Below, in pieces: positions 36,201 to 49,000 of a stretch of DNA of 64,000 nucleotides. The translations under genes and the position numbers were made by a program. The DNA comes from Pempheris klunzingeri (taxonomy: Eukaryota > Chordata > Actinopteri > Acropomatiformes > Pempheridae): contig NC_092021.1 in the NCBI RefSeq assembly GCF_042242105.1, forward strand, positions 8,355,855 to 8,419,854, written 5' to 3'. The notes under the pieces are model-generated. The model was given only the letters and a program-made list of their open reading frames with translations. It did not search any database and was not told the DNA's origin. Position 1 is the stretch's first letter, and every line of letters starts with the position of its first letter.

Positions 36201-38454
36201 CTTAACAACATTCAAGAGGATGAACAATGCTGCCAGAGGTGGAGCCTTGTAGAGAAGCTTACCATTGAACACACCACCTTAGTACCAGTAGCACGAATCG
36301 TGATCCCAAGATCAGCACCATGATCTGCAATTAGAACAAACTTTGGTGGGAAATTTTCTAAATGACCCACATGGGATGTACAGAAAATTAGGATTCAGTG
36401 GCAGTGTTTAATCTGCATCAAAAGCTGAGCATTAAGATATTCTAGATCAACAAAGTGCTCATTCACATTGTAATCCAGAAGCTTCCAGATAGATAAGGCC
36501 ACGTTAACCTTAGCCCCATCCTGTTCCACTTGACAATAGACTCGCAAGGGGAAAAAATGGGTCCCATCTTTAGAAATATGCACAATGCTCAACACGCAGC
36601 TAACTTGTTAGCCAAGCTGACTCAGCTTTATCTCAAGCTCTAAAATTGGGTCAAAACCACAGAACTCTATAAGGCACACATAGTATTTCACCGTTATTTC
36701 TGGCATATATGGCAAAGCAGCTTCCATCTAATTTGATTTGACCTCCATTAGGAATGTTCCTTTCCTTTTTTTCTTCTCTTTTAATCACATGAAAGACAAA
36801 GCAAAGGGAGCCGACTGCCACCTGTATGCACACAGCAAATCAAACATTGTGCGGAATATTCACTGCCAGTGTTTTAAAGGATGAGTTAACATTTTTTCAA
36901 GCCTTCCATATACGCTTAAAGGGTTACTGGTTGCTGTAATCATTCCTCCCCTCCCCTTCATAGCCTATATGACGAGTAACAGTAGCAGACTCACACACTC
37001 AGTCCTTGTTTGATACAAAGATTATTGCACATAACATTGTATACGATTGTATATGAGCTAATATGAGGCTTCAGCAGTCTGAGTCTGCAAAACCAAGTGT
37101 GTATCTTTGTCCTGGTGATTACGTTATTGCCGGCATAACATCATGCATTGTCCCAGCAAAAAAAAAAAACTACACATGACTCACAGCAGGACGTATCCCT
37201 CTGCCTCCGTTCAGCAACGAAACACACATTTTTTACCTTACCCAGTGGGAAAAAGAGGATGAGAGAAGACAGCACCCCAGTAGAGTTTGATTAAGTGAGA
37301 ATAGCATGTCCCTAGCTTGATCAGGCCACCAGATAACAATAATACAGGGAGTGGAAGCCATGAAGGCAGTGCTAGCAGTATAAATAATTCCACTTGGAGC
37401 GGTGACTGTTTATAGTACCAACTCAACAGCTCAGTAACCAGAAAGGGAGCGCACATTTTTCCAGGGCAGATACAATAGCAACAATAAGCTTCTCAGCTTT
37501 GCTTTTTCTGATGCTTTTCTCACGAGTCGCGTTGCTTTCACAGTTCACAGTATTACTAATGTTCACCAAGAAGAATCGTCAGCTGTGTTTATAATCTATT
37601 TCACCATGCATTGCACAGTATTCAGTAATCCAGACGCACTGTTTTCTTGTTTTGCTTTCTATATAAAGAGGCTTATCCATGGCAGGCAACAATATAGACT
37701 TATTAAGGTGAAACATAAATAAAAGTTTGAAGTCAAAAGCTGAGCATTCTAAGAAACTTGAAACAATATGGCCTCTTGAATTGTGGTCCACAATTTCCAC
37801 AGGGCAGATATGGTCACACAAATGGAAGAAAAATGACTCACTACATTCATGTAAGACACAATTCAAACAATGCTACACATGAGAAAATACCTTTCTTTTT
37901 GTGAGTGGTATGGAGGATACACGAAAATTAATGTACAAGAAGAAAACATAATGGGCAGACAGCACAACAACACAAAACAGCTACAGTGATGTCTGCCATG
38001 ACATGACAGAAGTCAGGGAGCAAGGATTAGATCAGGGTTACACCAATGTTTGTGTGTGCTGCGCTGTAGGGTCCTAGAAAGGGGAAAGGTTGGCATGTGA
38101 GGCAAGAAGTGTGTTGTTGATGTTGTAGTGATGTTATTTTGGGAGGGGATGCAGGCACAGACCCCCTGAAGAATGAATATTGGAGCACAAAACTGCAGTC
38201 CATGAAGGCAATATGTATTATGCAATTACAGAATATTATGCTTAAGTAAATCGTGGTTCACCAGCTGGCCCAGAGAGCAGTGTTTTTTGATATACACACT
38301 TAATATTAAACTCCAAGTCTGCCTTAAGGACATAAAGTCCTGGATGACCAGCAATTTTCTGCTGCTAAACTAAACTGAAGTTATTCTGCTCAGCCCTAAA
38401 CACCTCAGAGATGGACAGTAAGTGTCCTTTAAATATAATAAAAATAGAGCAGTT
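33298..38454. other. Gene-free stretch
   Basis: An open frame at 34,179-34,733 lacks an ATG near its start and any recognised domain. The minus-strand frame at 36,398-36,595 is discussed as a finding. A patch at about 35.0-35.08 kb with homeobox-like TTAAATA/AATTAG sites could be regulatory. No gene is supported. Confidence 0.45.
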
Positions 38455-38512
38455 CTAAACCAAACGATTCAAGAATTCAAAATTAAGGATTCAAGAACCC
38501 CCACATGAGCAT
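38455..38512 (+). repeat. Fragment related to the repeat at 28.3 kb
   Basis: CAAGAATTCAAAATTAAGGA and TTCAAGAACCCCCACATGAG match 28,355-28,402 almost base for base. Confidence 0.7.
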
Positions 38513-39844
38513 GCATGGTTTCCATGTTTGTGTTCCTCCATTTGGTCAACTGTAAGTGTGTGTGTGTTTTAATGTCTATTTTTTTTGTCACATAGTTGAC
38601 CATTGTGTTGCACTTGTCTGGCCTGGTATACGGTGGAGTGTTGGGGTGGCTGAAGTGCAAAGCAGTGCTTCCCGCCACAGCAGAGTTGTGGCCTCTGCAA
38701 CAGTGAAGCACCACTTCATCTGATCCAAACACTCTGAAGAAGACTTTGTGCAAAACGCGTGATGTGAGCTAAATAAACGAGAGCAATGTGGATTTTTTTT
38801 TTGTCCTGCTTAACTTGAAAATTCGAGATGTCTCACCTTCTACATTTTTTATAAATAAAAGTTCTCCGTACTCTCATTATTTTTCAGTCAGTAAGAAAGT
38901 AAGTGAAACTAATAAAATGGCTTGCTGCATGTTCATTTTTCTCTCTTTTTGCTCTTCTGCCCTAAAAAAAGAGGGAAAGTCAGATGCTATAGGTGTGATT
39001 AATTCCACTCAGTGAATAATCTCCACAGACACAGCAGGGGACGATGGCTGACATATGCAGGTATCAAACGCTGCTCATCTTCCCAGAGGGAAAACAGGGC
39101 AGCTAAGACATATCTCCTCTTTCCTGCCTCAGTTCTTTATTGGTTAGAACTCGGCACTATGTAAGTGCTCGTCCCTCTGTTTATCACTTCAAGGCTGAGG
39201 GGCAGGCTCAATAAATCCTCCCATGTGTATTATAAGATTGATCTTCCTTTTATCAGGCAATGCTGCAGCAGTTTTGTTGTGACACAAATCTCTTGGTTTC
39301 GCCATGCCAAATGAGGCAGAGAAACGGGTCAGCTGCTGGTGCTGCACGGCAGGAAAATGTTCCAAACTGACAAGTCCCTCGCTATGCATTACATGCTTTA
39401 ATTAGATGGCAGAATGAGTGGACATGCCGTCAGTAAAATATGTGTTTTCACGCCTGTTGTGGATAACATGGGGTCATAGTAAATCAATATGTGACAAAAT
39501 GGATACACAAATAGAGCCCCAAATGGCCCTTTGTTCCAGCTTCATTAATTTAGATGGTACACACACCACAATCACAACATCTAATATGAGGACATTGTCG
39601 AATAATATTCATCCCTTTTGTGCTCAGGCTGTTCCAGCTGGTTTGTGAAGTCTTACATATGATTTTTCCATTTATAAAAGAACAAGCACAAACAAGCCAT
39701 TTTCACAACTGTCCACAGCAAGATGTTAACACATTTTTCAGCTTTGACTTTTGCACACATTCAGCACAGAAACACATTACAATTCATCTGGAGCTGTGTT
39801 TATGGGGACATGATAAAAGTTAGTCTAATATTCACTCTCTTTTA

Positions 39845-40216
39845 ACCCTACTTTGGTCTCCACCAACTTCTTAGTTTAAATCTGGGTCTTTACGAGATAA
39901 AGGCTCCTCTACATTTACCAGCCACATGCTAACTTAGTCTGTCGTCTATTTGATGCAGGGCATGTCCAGTCAATTCATAGGAGAGTTCAGCTGCTCACAG
40001 GGTAGATGTGAGTTATAGGTTATAGGAACCCAAAGAATAAAGTTGTGGGCCATAAAACCAAAACAATTTGCTGAGAGACCCTATAACACACCATAGAGCT
40101 GTATCAGCTGATGACGCTCTGTGGGTTCATCACTACGAGAAACCCATGTCACATAACATGTTGTCATTTGATCTATTGTGAATAAAAAAAAAATTAGTAG
40201 GTGCAGCTTTAAAGGA
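39845..40216 (+). mobile_element. MITE-like repeat, copy 3
   Basis: TTTGGTCTCCACCAACTTCT, then CATAAAACCAAAACAAT, GTGGGTTCATCACT and the end GTGCAGCTTTAAAG. The same ordered landmarks appear in copy 1 and, reversed, in copy 2. Confidence 0.6.
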
Positions 40217-42329
40217 TAAGGCTGGAGTTATTCCATCTCATGTCAATCGGTCAGATGAAACAACCAAACACGATGCGTCTCTCAATACTTTATGACTTCT
40301 CCATTCTGTCTGTGGCTCTCAGGCCAATGCCCATCTTTAAAACACAGTACAAAATAGAGTTCTCAAAAAGGGTTCTATTTTCCTAAGACACCAGGACGCT
40401 GTAGTTTTTTGCAGATGTTACTCATGCAGCAGTAAAGAGCACATTTGTTAAGAAATTACTGCAGCAGGACAGTATGTGGGATTAAAGATTCTACAGTGTG
40501 TTTTCATGGTAATGATGGGAGGTTTTTAGACAATAAGATCTATCAGACTTTGACTACAAAACTGTTAATAAGATCAGTTCATTGTTGGTTCATGGGACTA
40601 TAACAAGTGCTGCAAGCTTTATCCTTAAAATAGAATTAATTCACAAAGATATTGAAGACCATTAGATTGTCCCAAGAAGCCAGCAGATGCAAGTAACAGT
40701 AAGTTTTTTATTTTTAGAGGAAGAAAACTGCAGTTGATATTCTTGCTGAAACGAGCTCTCATCATTATTTTTGCATGAGCCATGTCTCAAAACACTGCAC
40801 CACTCTTAAGCCTTGCCCTCTATATGATAATAGCAACAACTGTGTACGTCTCTATTCAATCTACAGCATACGACACATACCAGACATGATACCAAAGCAC
40901 ATATAGAAGCCTTTCAGATAAAATCAGTATTTCAAGGGCACCCCTTCCCGGTAATGCGATTTCAAGTATCTGCTGAGCATCATCTTCCCCGGAGCAGAGA
41001 ATCCAGTCACTGGCAGGTATAAGTCCATGTGAAGTACTGAGGGTTTGAAGTATTGAAGATTCACAGCCATATTGTGGATAATTGCCAGGGTGATCATTCA
41101 TCTGTTTAGGTCTAAAAAATGCAGCCACTGCACATGATGGGGCAAACATTTCATTTTATCACCTTGAAGCTTGTGCTTTGTTGCACTACACATCTAATAT
41201 ATCATTTTAATTTTCTACTGGCTATTGCCTAGTTGCTGTGAAAATATTTCTCAACAAAGTTGTCATTAGAAGGATTTTATGACAATAAATTGGATATATT
41301 TCCAGAAAATAGCGCATTAATGTGTTGTACTTTGCTTTAAATTGTCAGTTGGCCATTGTCCCGTTGTTATGGAAATATTTCTTGAGAGAGTGGTTAACAG
41401 AAGAATTATGTCGGAATTTGTGGACTTACATGAGCGCACTTCATAAAAGAGTTTTTAAATGTAAAAAGAAAAAAAATACACCCACAAAAAAAACTTGTCC
41501 TGTAGAATGCCCTTAAACTGTGCAAACAGGACATCTAAAAATAGCTCCTCTCCCTGCTTTGTTAACGTCCTTAAAAGAGTTGAGCTGGTCCAGTTCACAT
41601 GAAGCATAGAGGTGATTGGGTGACATCGGGGGAAATCAATACCACTGTCACAGTAACACTTAAGAGTAATCACCATGGTCACTGAGAAGCAGGAAGACTA
41701 AATAATTATAATTTTTTTTGCCATGGCTTTTCATCTTTTCTCCCAACAGCTGGTTCAATAAAGCAAAGTATGGAAGCATGGAAGCAAAGTATGCCTTTCT
41801 GGATTATGATTTTTTTCAGCTGATAAGACACGAAGGACACAATGAACTGCTTATCCTATTAGACTAAGGGAGAAAAGAGAGAAGGTGTCTATGGTGTGTT
41901 TCAGTCTGTTTCAATTTCATGAGCCATGTCTCAAAACACTCCCCACCCCACAGCTGAACTCATGCTCCTCAGTTCTCATCAACTTTTAACTTAATTCTCT
42001 CCACCCTTTAACACATATTATCTCACATAAACTTAGTACATATCGCTTAGACATTATTCCCTCACAACTACTTGAGGAAGTGCTAGATATTGTTGGGCCT
42101 AGTATTTTCAGTTAATAGCTCCTTGCTCAATGGCTATGTCCCTATGCTGTCATACACTCTCTGATCAAAAGCTCTCACCTGCATCTGTCAGATTTTTGGG
42201 GTTGGGTTTTATTCTTGTTTTTCAATTCAGGAAATCACACTGTTCTAATTCTTTTAGATCTTTCAGCCACAGCCACTCACTCCTACCCGTGGGACAGATC
42301 AGCCTGTTAGAATTTCTAATGTGTTCTCT
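40217..42329. other. Gene-free stretch
   Basis: Nothing recognisable beyond short low-complexity runs. GAGCCATGTCTCAAAACACT occurs at both about 40.78 and 41.92 kb, a small direct repeat. Confidence 0.45.
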
Positions 42330-42640
42330 TCCTTTGCACCCATCTCCTGTGGAGTACAGCAGGGCTCCATATTAGGCCCTATTTCATTTTCACTGTATAT
42401 ATATCCTTTTGGGGCTATTTCCATCTATAGTATCTCCTACCATTGTAATGCAGATGACACCCAGCTGTAACTCCCACTGAAACCTAGTGATCCACGCTTT
42501 TGTAATTCCCTTCTGAACCACACTGATGATAAAATCTTGAATGGTAAAAAGCTTCCTACAGATAAATGAGAATAAAACGGAGGCCCTGATCTTCAGCTCC
42601 ATAGACTACTCCATCACCACAGTCAACCCTCTTGGGCCTT
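42330..42640 (+). mobile_element. Second LINE reverse transcriptase fragment
   Basis: A frame encodes CGVQQGSILGPISFSLYIYP, then SISYHCNADDTQL, a stop and LPLKP. Another frame gives INENKTEALIFSS. These are the QGSxLGP, YADD-type (here NADD) and NENKTE motifs of a non-LTR reverse transcriptase distinct from the 30.9-kb one. It is decayed, with stops and an altered YADD tyrosine. Confidence 0.8.
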
Positions 42641-45393
42641 TGTCATTGAATGTAAATTACCATGCAAGAAATCTCAGTACAATTCATCTTGAGGGGAACA
42701 TGAATGTGTGCACCAAATTTTATGACAATCTATCCACTACTTTTTTTCATTAACAAGCAAAAATGTCAACCTAATGGCAGCATGTGATAAAAAAGACAGA
42801 AAGATTTGTCAAGATAACGGTGGCAGACCGCTGACAACCACAGTATTAGTATGACTAAAAATGAAAAAACAAGTGTTGGAAAGCTGATGCATCCAATTGG
42901 AAGTCATCCAAATCAAGTTGCTAATCAACATGGGAAACACTTGAGGCAAGAGGTCATTAACTTATTTAGTGCTTTAAGAAATATACTCATGCACATGCTC
43001 TGTTGAACAGAGCTGTCTCAACAAATGTAACACTATTCTCCTCAACCTTCCTTAGTTTGTGAATTCGCATACAGACACAAGATAATCTAGTGCTTCAATT
43101 ACATCTTTGAATTTCATGAACTGTATTGAAGAGCGTTGAAGTGAAAGGCCTAATCAATTCTCTCTCACAAAGAGCATCTTTGGTTGGCTATAGTACAATA
43201 AAATATGCTTGAATGAGAATGGACTACACAGATAGCAGATGACCTGCCCTCCCCTCACGAGTAATTTCCCGTCACTGCTTTGACAATGATCTACCACTAA
43301 CAGAGTATGTTGACATTGAGGAAGTGAGGATGTGAGTTCTGCCATGGCCTTAATTTGTGGACATTGGCGTGATGCAAAGCAGGTACTGTGTCTTCGAATC
43401 CTCAAGGCCATCTCTATGAGGGCAACAGCTGTTTGGTTAGATTAGAATCTGATGATAATTTGATTATAAAATGGAACATTGTCTGGCCCAGGTTACTCAC
43501 TCAAACAGTTTAATGTCACTCAGTAAAAATAGTCATGAAAAGTGTGTTCACTCAAATTGCAAATAAAAGAAGAATATTTTCTCACTTAGGGGTATCCATT
43601 CATGGAAATCCGAACATGAGGTTTATGCTGCCACCCTAATACAATGGAAATTATCTGAGTATTGGAAACGAGTATTTCCAGTCTCAGTTGCACTTGAGGC
43701 TCCACAGTATATTCAACAGTAGATTGGATTCAAATTCAGAAATAAGCCCTATGAATACTGTTCATAGTGAGGTCTGTGAATTGAGTTACCAGGGCATTGA
43801 TACTGACAGAATGAGTTGTTCTCTTCACCTATTTTTCCAACACAACAAATTTTTATTCTTTATCATTGTATTGGAGTACAACACGTACTGGAACATTTCA
43901 GAAACCTCAGCAGACAAAACTATTTGCATTAGCATTGTTACAAGTGCAAAAAACATGTCTTTGAACATGTGATTTGATGAACAGACCCTTTAACGTCAAA
44001 GATCACGTTGTTTATTATATGTATTACATTTTTTTTAAATAATAGGTGTGATGATTATAGGGAAATTGAATATCTTCATCTCTCATGGCATTTTGCCTTC
44101 AAAATGTGAAAAAAGGACAAAGTCAATTATAGACAATATATAAAATCACTAAAATAAATAATCAGAGCAAATAGTTAATATAGTAATATAGTAATATAAT
44201 ACAACAAATTAAAAGTCCCATTTGTCCACTTCAGTTCTTAACAGAACACCAGACTAAGGATCACGTTCCCGTTAGCCTCAGCTTTACTTTGCATTTAGTG
44301 CATGGTAATATGCCAACATAATAACTGTAACCATTTTACCACAACAATCTCAGAGACCAACTATTAGTTTACTGCCTGTGAGCACGTTACAGCTAAATTC
44401 CATGTCTATATCGCATTCAGGCCACTATAGTGAATGCACATTTCAGAAGCATCTTTCCAATCAACTTCATTACAGAAATGTGCCTGGTGTATTTTTGACA
44501 GAAGCTGCGAACAGAGCAGATGACAGGAAGTCACATAGAGTAGGCACAGAGAATCTTGTCAGTTTTCAAAATAAAACATCACATGCAGACCTTCAATCAT
44601 ATATCCCATCACTAAATCAATTTCATTTCATAAATGGTATTAGCATTCAGCTCGAACTGCAGCTGAGCCTGAAGTTGTCAGTATGATTGGAACTAACTAC
44701 TTTGTACAACTTAACATTCAACAATGTGTGAAAGCAATATTAGGCTATTAATACAGTCAGTCACACTTGAAGGCATTCTGAAAAGCCTGCCATGGAGGGG
44801 ACTGGTGCTCACATGAAAGTGACTTATGTGATAATGGGATTCTTTTTTTATTTTTTATTTTCTAATTAAGATCGTGAGAGAAAAGTGAGAAGCCATGTCT
44901 CTATCTCAGTGCACCTGGCCAAGAGGGCAAGTCCAATTGTTCATTCCAATTCTGATGTAGCAGAGGTGTGGGTGGAGGGGGTTCAGATGCTGTTCAACCA
45001 TCTGACAAGAACTGCGGTTGAGGCAGACTGACACCTTAAGTGTAGCAGCAGAAGATAATGTCCACTGAGGCTAAAAAAAAAGCACAGATGGATTGATTAA
45101 AGCTAAAATTGAATCTGAGGTGTTGTCAAGTGGCCATACAGGAGATAAAACCTTCGGATTAAGGTATTAGAGTTCCTGAAAAAAACATCTCTCAATCAGC
45201 TCCCTACTAACAGCGGTGGGGTCCAACTTAAGCACACCACTTTAAGAAAAAGTTTTGGCTTTTCCCAAAGGTTAACAATATTTATAGCAAAATGTGATGA
45301 CAGCTCTGGGGTTGCATGTTACCAGCACTGTCAATCAATTCTAAGTTTTTGAGTGTTGAACCATGTTTACACATGAGATATGCATTTGTATAG
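42641..45393. other. Gene-free stretch
   Basis: No domain or splice-supported exon was recognised; AT-rich sequence. Confidence 0.45.
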
Positions 45394-46070
45394 TGACACT
45401 GCTCAAAAAATTAAGGGGAACACTTAAATCACGCATCAGATCTCGATGAAAACTAAATATTCAAGATCAAAATCTTTACTGTACATAAAGATTTTGAGTG
45501 AGTGGAGAGACGTGCAATTCGTTGAGAACAAAATGACGTAACAGCAGTCAGTGGAAACCAAAATCACCAACCGATTGAGGGCTGGATTCAAAATCACACT
45601 GGAAATCAAAGTAGAAAACTGAAATCAGTGCTGAGCCAACTCGCGTGAATTTCATCACGGCAACTCATAATGTGACTCAGTAGTGTGTATGGCCCCCACG
45701 TTCCAGTATGCACTTCCAACAATGTCTGGGCTCCTGAGGATGATGTCCTGGGGGATCTCCTTCCAGACCTGGATAAAGGTATCAGTGAACTCCTGGACAG
45801 TCTGTGGTGCTACTTGGTGGCATTGGATGGTCTAATACATAACGTCCCAGAGGTTCTCAATTGGATTCAGGTCTGGGGAAAATGAGAGCCAGTTAATGAC
45901 ATCAATGCCTTTGTCATCCAGGAACTGCCTACACACTCTGGCCACATGAGGCCGGACACTGTCCTGCACCAGGAGGAACCCAGGGCCCACTGCACCAGCC
46001 TAAGGTCTGACTCTGGCTCTGAGGATTTCACCTAACCGGTACCTAACGGCAGTTAGTCATGCTGAATGAT
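45394..46070 (-). pseudogene. Truncated Tc1/mariner-like element with transposase remnant
   Basis: The plus-strand end CACTGCTCAAAAAATTAAGG with GGAACAC is a recognisable Tc1-like inverted repeat. The minus strand, about 46,035-45,665, encodes RPHVARVCRQFLDD, then SFSPDLNPIENLWDVMY, a stop, and QTVQEFTDTFIQVWKEIPQD. The PDLNPIENLW motif carries the final acidic residue of the DDE catalytic triad. The N-terminal part and the other inverted repeat are missing, so it cannot move by itself. Confidence 0.85.
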
Positions 46071-49000
46071 GTTTCATACACACCTGTAGAATATTTTTAC
46101 ATTAAAATATGCAGTATGCTGACATTGGCGCTTGATTGACTTGCACAAAACACCCACAGAAATATATTTGTCTAAAATGCGCATTCTGTACTTAAAGCTC
46201 CACTTGGCAAAACTACACAAATGAGGGTAAAAATGGCACTGAAAGGTAACTATCCTGTGGAATGTTTGAAGTTGTGAAATGTGTTATTTACTCCAAGGAA
46301 CCGAGTAAGTGCTAAATAATAAAGGCTTCCAAAGCGACAAGTTTCTTGCGATGGTGCACAACCTCGGGGATGTTTAGGCAACACAATGGAGTTGACCCAT
46401 TTGTAAGATTTGCTATTTCTTATATGTGGAGAACCCAGCAGCAAAATTTCAGATGAGTCTACTGGGTCTGCATTAGAAGGAATGCACAGAATGCAGAATT
46501 CTCTGTGCTCCAGCTCTTCACTTCACTTTACCGTGATTCAATAAAATGACATCCCAGTTGGTCGAGTGGATGTTTTGCACAAGGACAGAGATAGCCACTG
46601 GTTGTTGATGGAGATTAGTCCTGTTACCTTGTAACACACATTTTGCACACAAATCAGGCCCATCCTCAGTCTGACTCACATTAACAGAGAACATTAGATG
46701 TATTCTGAACTGCATACATATGCGCATGTGAACTGCGTAAGTGACTTTTTTTCTGGTACAACAAAGACTTTGAGGCCGTGATTGGATACCATGACATCTG
46801 AGAGAGGAAAGAAAGAATACCTGTCAGAAGTTTATAGATGTATACAGTTTATCCTTTGAACAGCACATACCTCTCCACTGCTCATTATATGTTAAAACAT
46901 ATCACATGGTGAATGCAAATCGTGAATGCACAATAGATGTGTGCATTTACACGTTGAAACGTTGCCTAAATCATCATGTTAAAAGACTCAAGCTTAGGGT
47001 GTATGATCAACATATGCGAGGCATCTCGTTCATATTCTGCAATGAGTGCATTGGGAGAATTGGCAAAAAAGTATAAAATAGAGAATATCATCATAACAGC
47101 GCAATTTTATTTATCAAGTTTCAATATAATACATTTTATTTTAATTTATTTATGTTTCTTACCCTTTCATAAGATTAAAATATATTCTTCAGACTTGTAA
47201 GTTACTTTTCTGTGCCAGTCTATCAAAATTGAAGTACTCTCAGAGTTCCCATGCAAGCTACAAAATTCAGAAATTAGAGTGCATTGGACTCATGATAGAT
47301 GAATCAACAAAACTGCAATTAAAACATATTGAAATGCAAAAGCAATAACAAGTAAAAGTCTATGTGAATGAGCTTTCAGTCAAAAACGTCCTCAGTAGAC
47401 TTCCTTGGGCAGCTTTTTCTAAAGTTGTTGCCAAGTCCTGACCGTGTGTACAAACACAGCTATATGAGGACTGCATTACACAATTTATTTCTCATTACTG
47501 GAAGATATCATTCAGACAAAGGTGAAAGGGAATGGGACACAAATGTAAGCCCTCAATGTTATACACCCACTGTGTATTGTAATACAGCTTTAATGCTACA
47601 GGAAAGGTGTTCCTCCACAGTGAATCCATAGTCATAACGTTATTACACCAAGTCCTTGAAACATGGAGGGACATGTGTCAGAGACATACAAACAGTCCAA
47701 ACCAACACTATGCACAAATGGCCTTGGGGTAGACAGAAATACATAATTGAGGAGAAAGATACATTCTTGTGTCATGGATGAGATGGTGCAATGTCATCCC
47801 AAGAATAACAAGAGTGCGCCTTGAGCAACCCTGAATCTGGGTAAGGTGCAATCCTATCTGTCAAGCCAAATCTTGTCTGTCAAACTGTGTGTTCTTTTTA
47901 CATCCCTCGAGACAAACTCTTTTCTGGCAAATAAAACCATAAAAACCTGTGTTAAATGTCTGTATTTGTGTTCATAGTGTTCTTCTTCCTGGTTTGAAGT
48001 GGGTGGTGGATAAAGTGATGTCATGTACTTCTGACCAGCGAGCAGTTTAGCAACATTTGAAGGTAAAAGGAACTGTGGCAAAAGGACGTGTTTGCTTATG
48101 TTGCCGGTCAAATGAAATCTTAAGAAATAATGATAAAAGGAAGATCAACTTTGATCTTAGCTTTTTTAGTTTATTTTATGTTATCAATGTAGAAATACCT
48201 AACATTTGAAACCAAATTTAAAGTTATAATTCTGAAGATTCACATGAAAGCATTTCAAGCATTTTTCTGCCATATCCATTTAAACAGAAGGGTTCCTGTT
48301 GTGCCTTTTAGGCATTTCCCTTTCCTGTAGTGTGTCATATGGCTTCTTTTTTTTTGCATGTATAAGGTCTGCATAGTTATAAAGCCCTAAGTCCACGCCA
48401 AAGGAAGTACTTTGTCTCACAGAACAAAATAGCTCCTGAACTGCCTGAAAAACATCAACTTTGAAGTCCAGCATTTTCTTCCATTACATGAGGACATTGC
48501 AATGTAACAAAACCATCTTGTGGCTTATTGGGAACGTCGTCAGACCAGTGCTGACAGCCACTGTTTTCCCTCACTATGGCAGGCTCTGGTAACTCAAGGA
48601 CAGTCAAAGACAAGAGCAAAGCATGCAGATTATTCTGCTGTGGGCTGCACAGCAGTGTCCATGCTCTCTAACTAGCTGAGGAAATCAAGGCCCAGTGCAT
48701 CTTGGATAAAAGTGTGATGGAAAGGTCCCCATGACTAGAAAACCTGTAATGTGTGCGTGTGTCTGTTCATCTAACTCAAGCTGTTAATGGTAGAAGGTGG
48801 TAGAAGAGGAATTGTGTGAACCTTCAGGATAATTTAAAGCCAAATAAACCGAGCTAAAAAGAGTAATGTTAGTAGACTGGATGCTGGTTACTGTTTTTCA
48901 TGTTGTTTTTTGTAGAATGTAATATTGCAGCACTGCATGCATGTGTGTTTTGCTGCTGTAACATTGGGTAAACGTACTTGATAGACATGCCCCTGCTATA

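Noticed and set aside
45685..45885. Plus-strand open frame at 45.7 kb
   Set aside because: It is the complement of a transposase remnant encoded on the minus strand.
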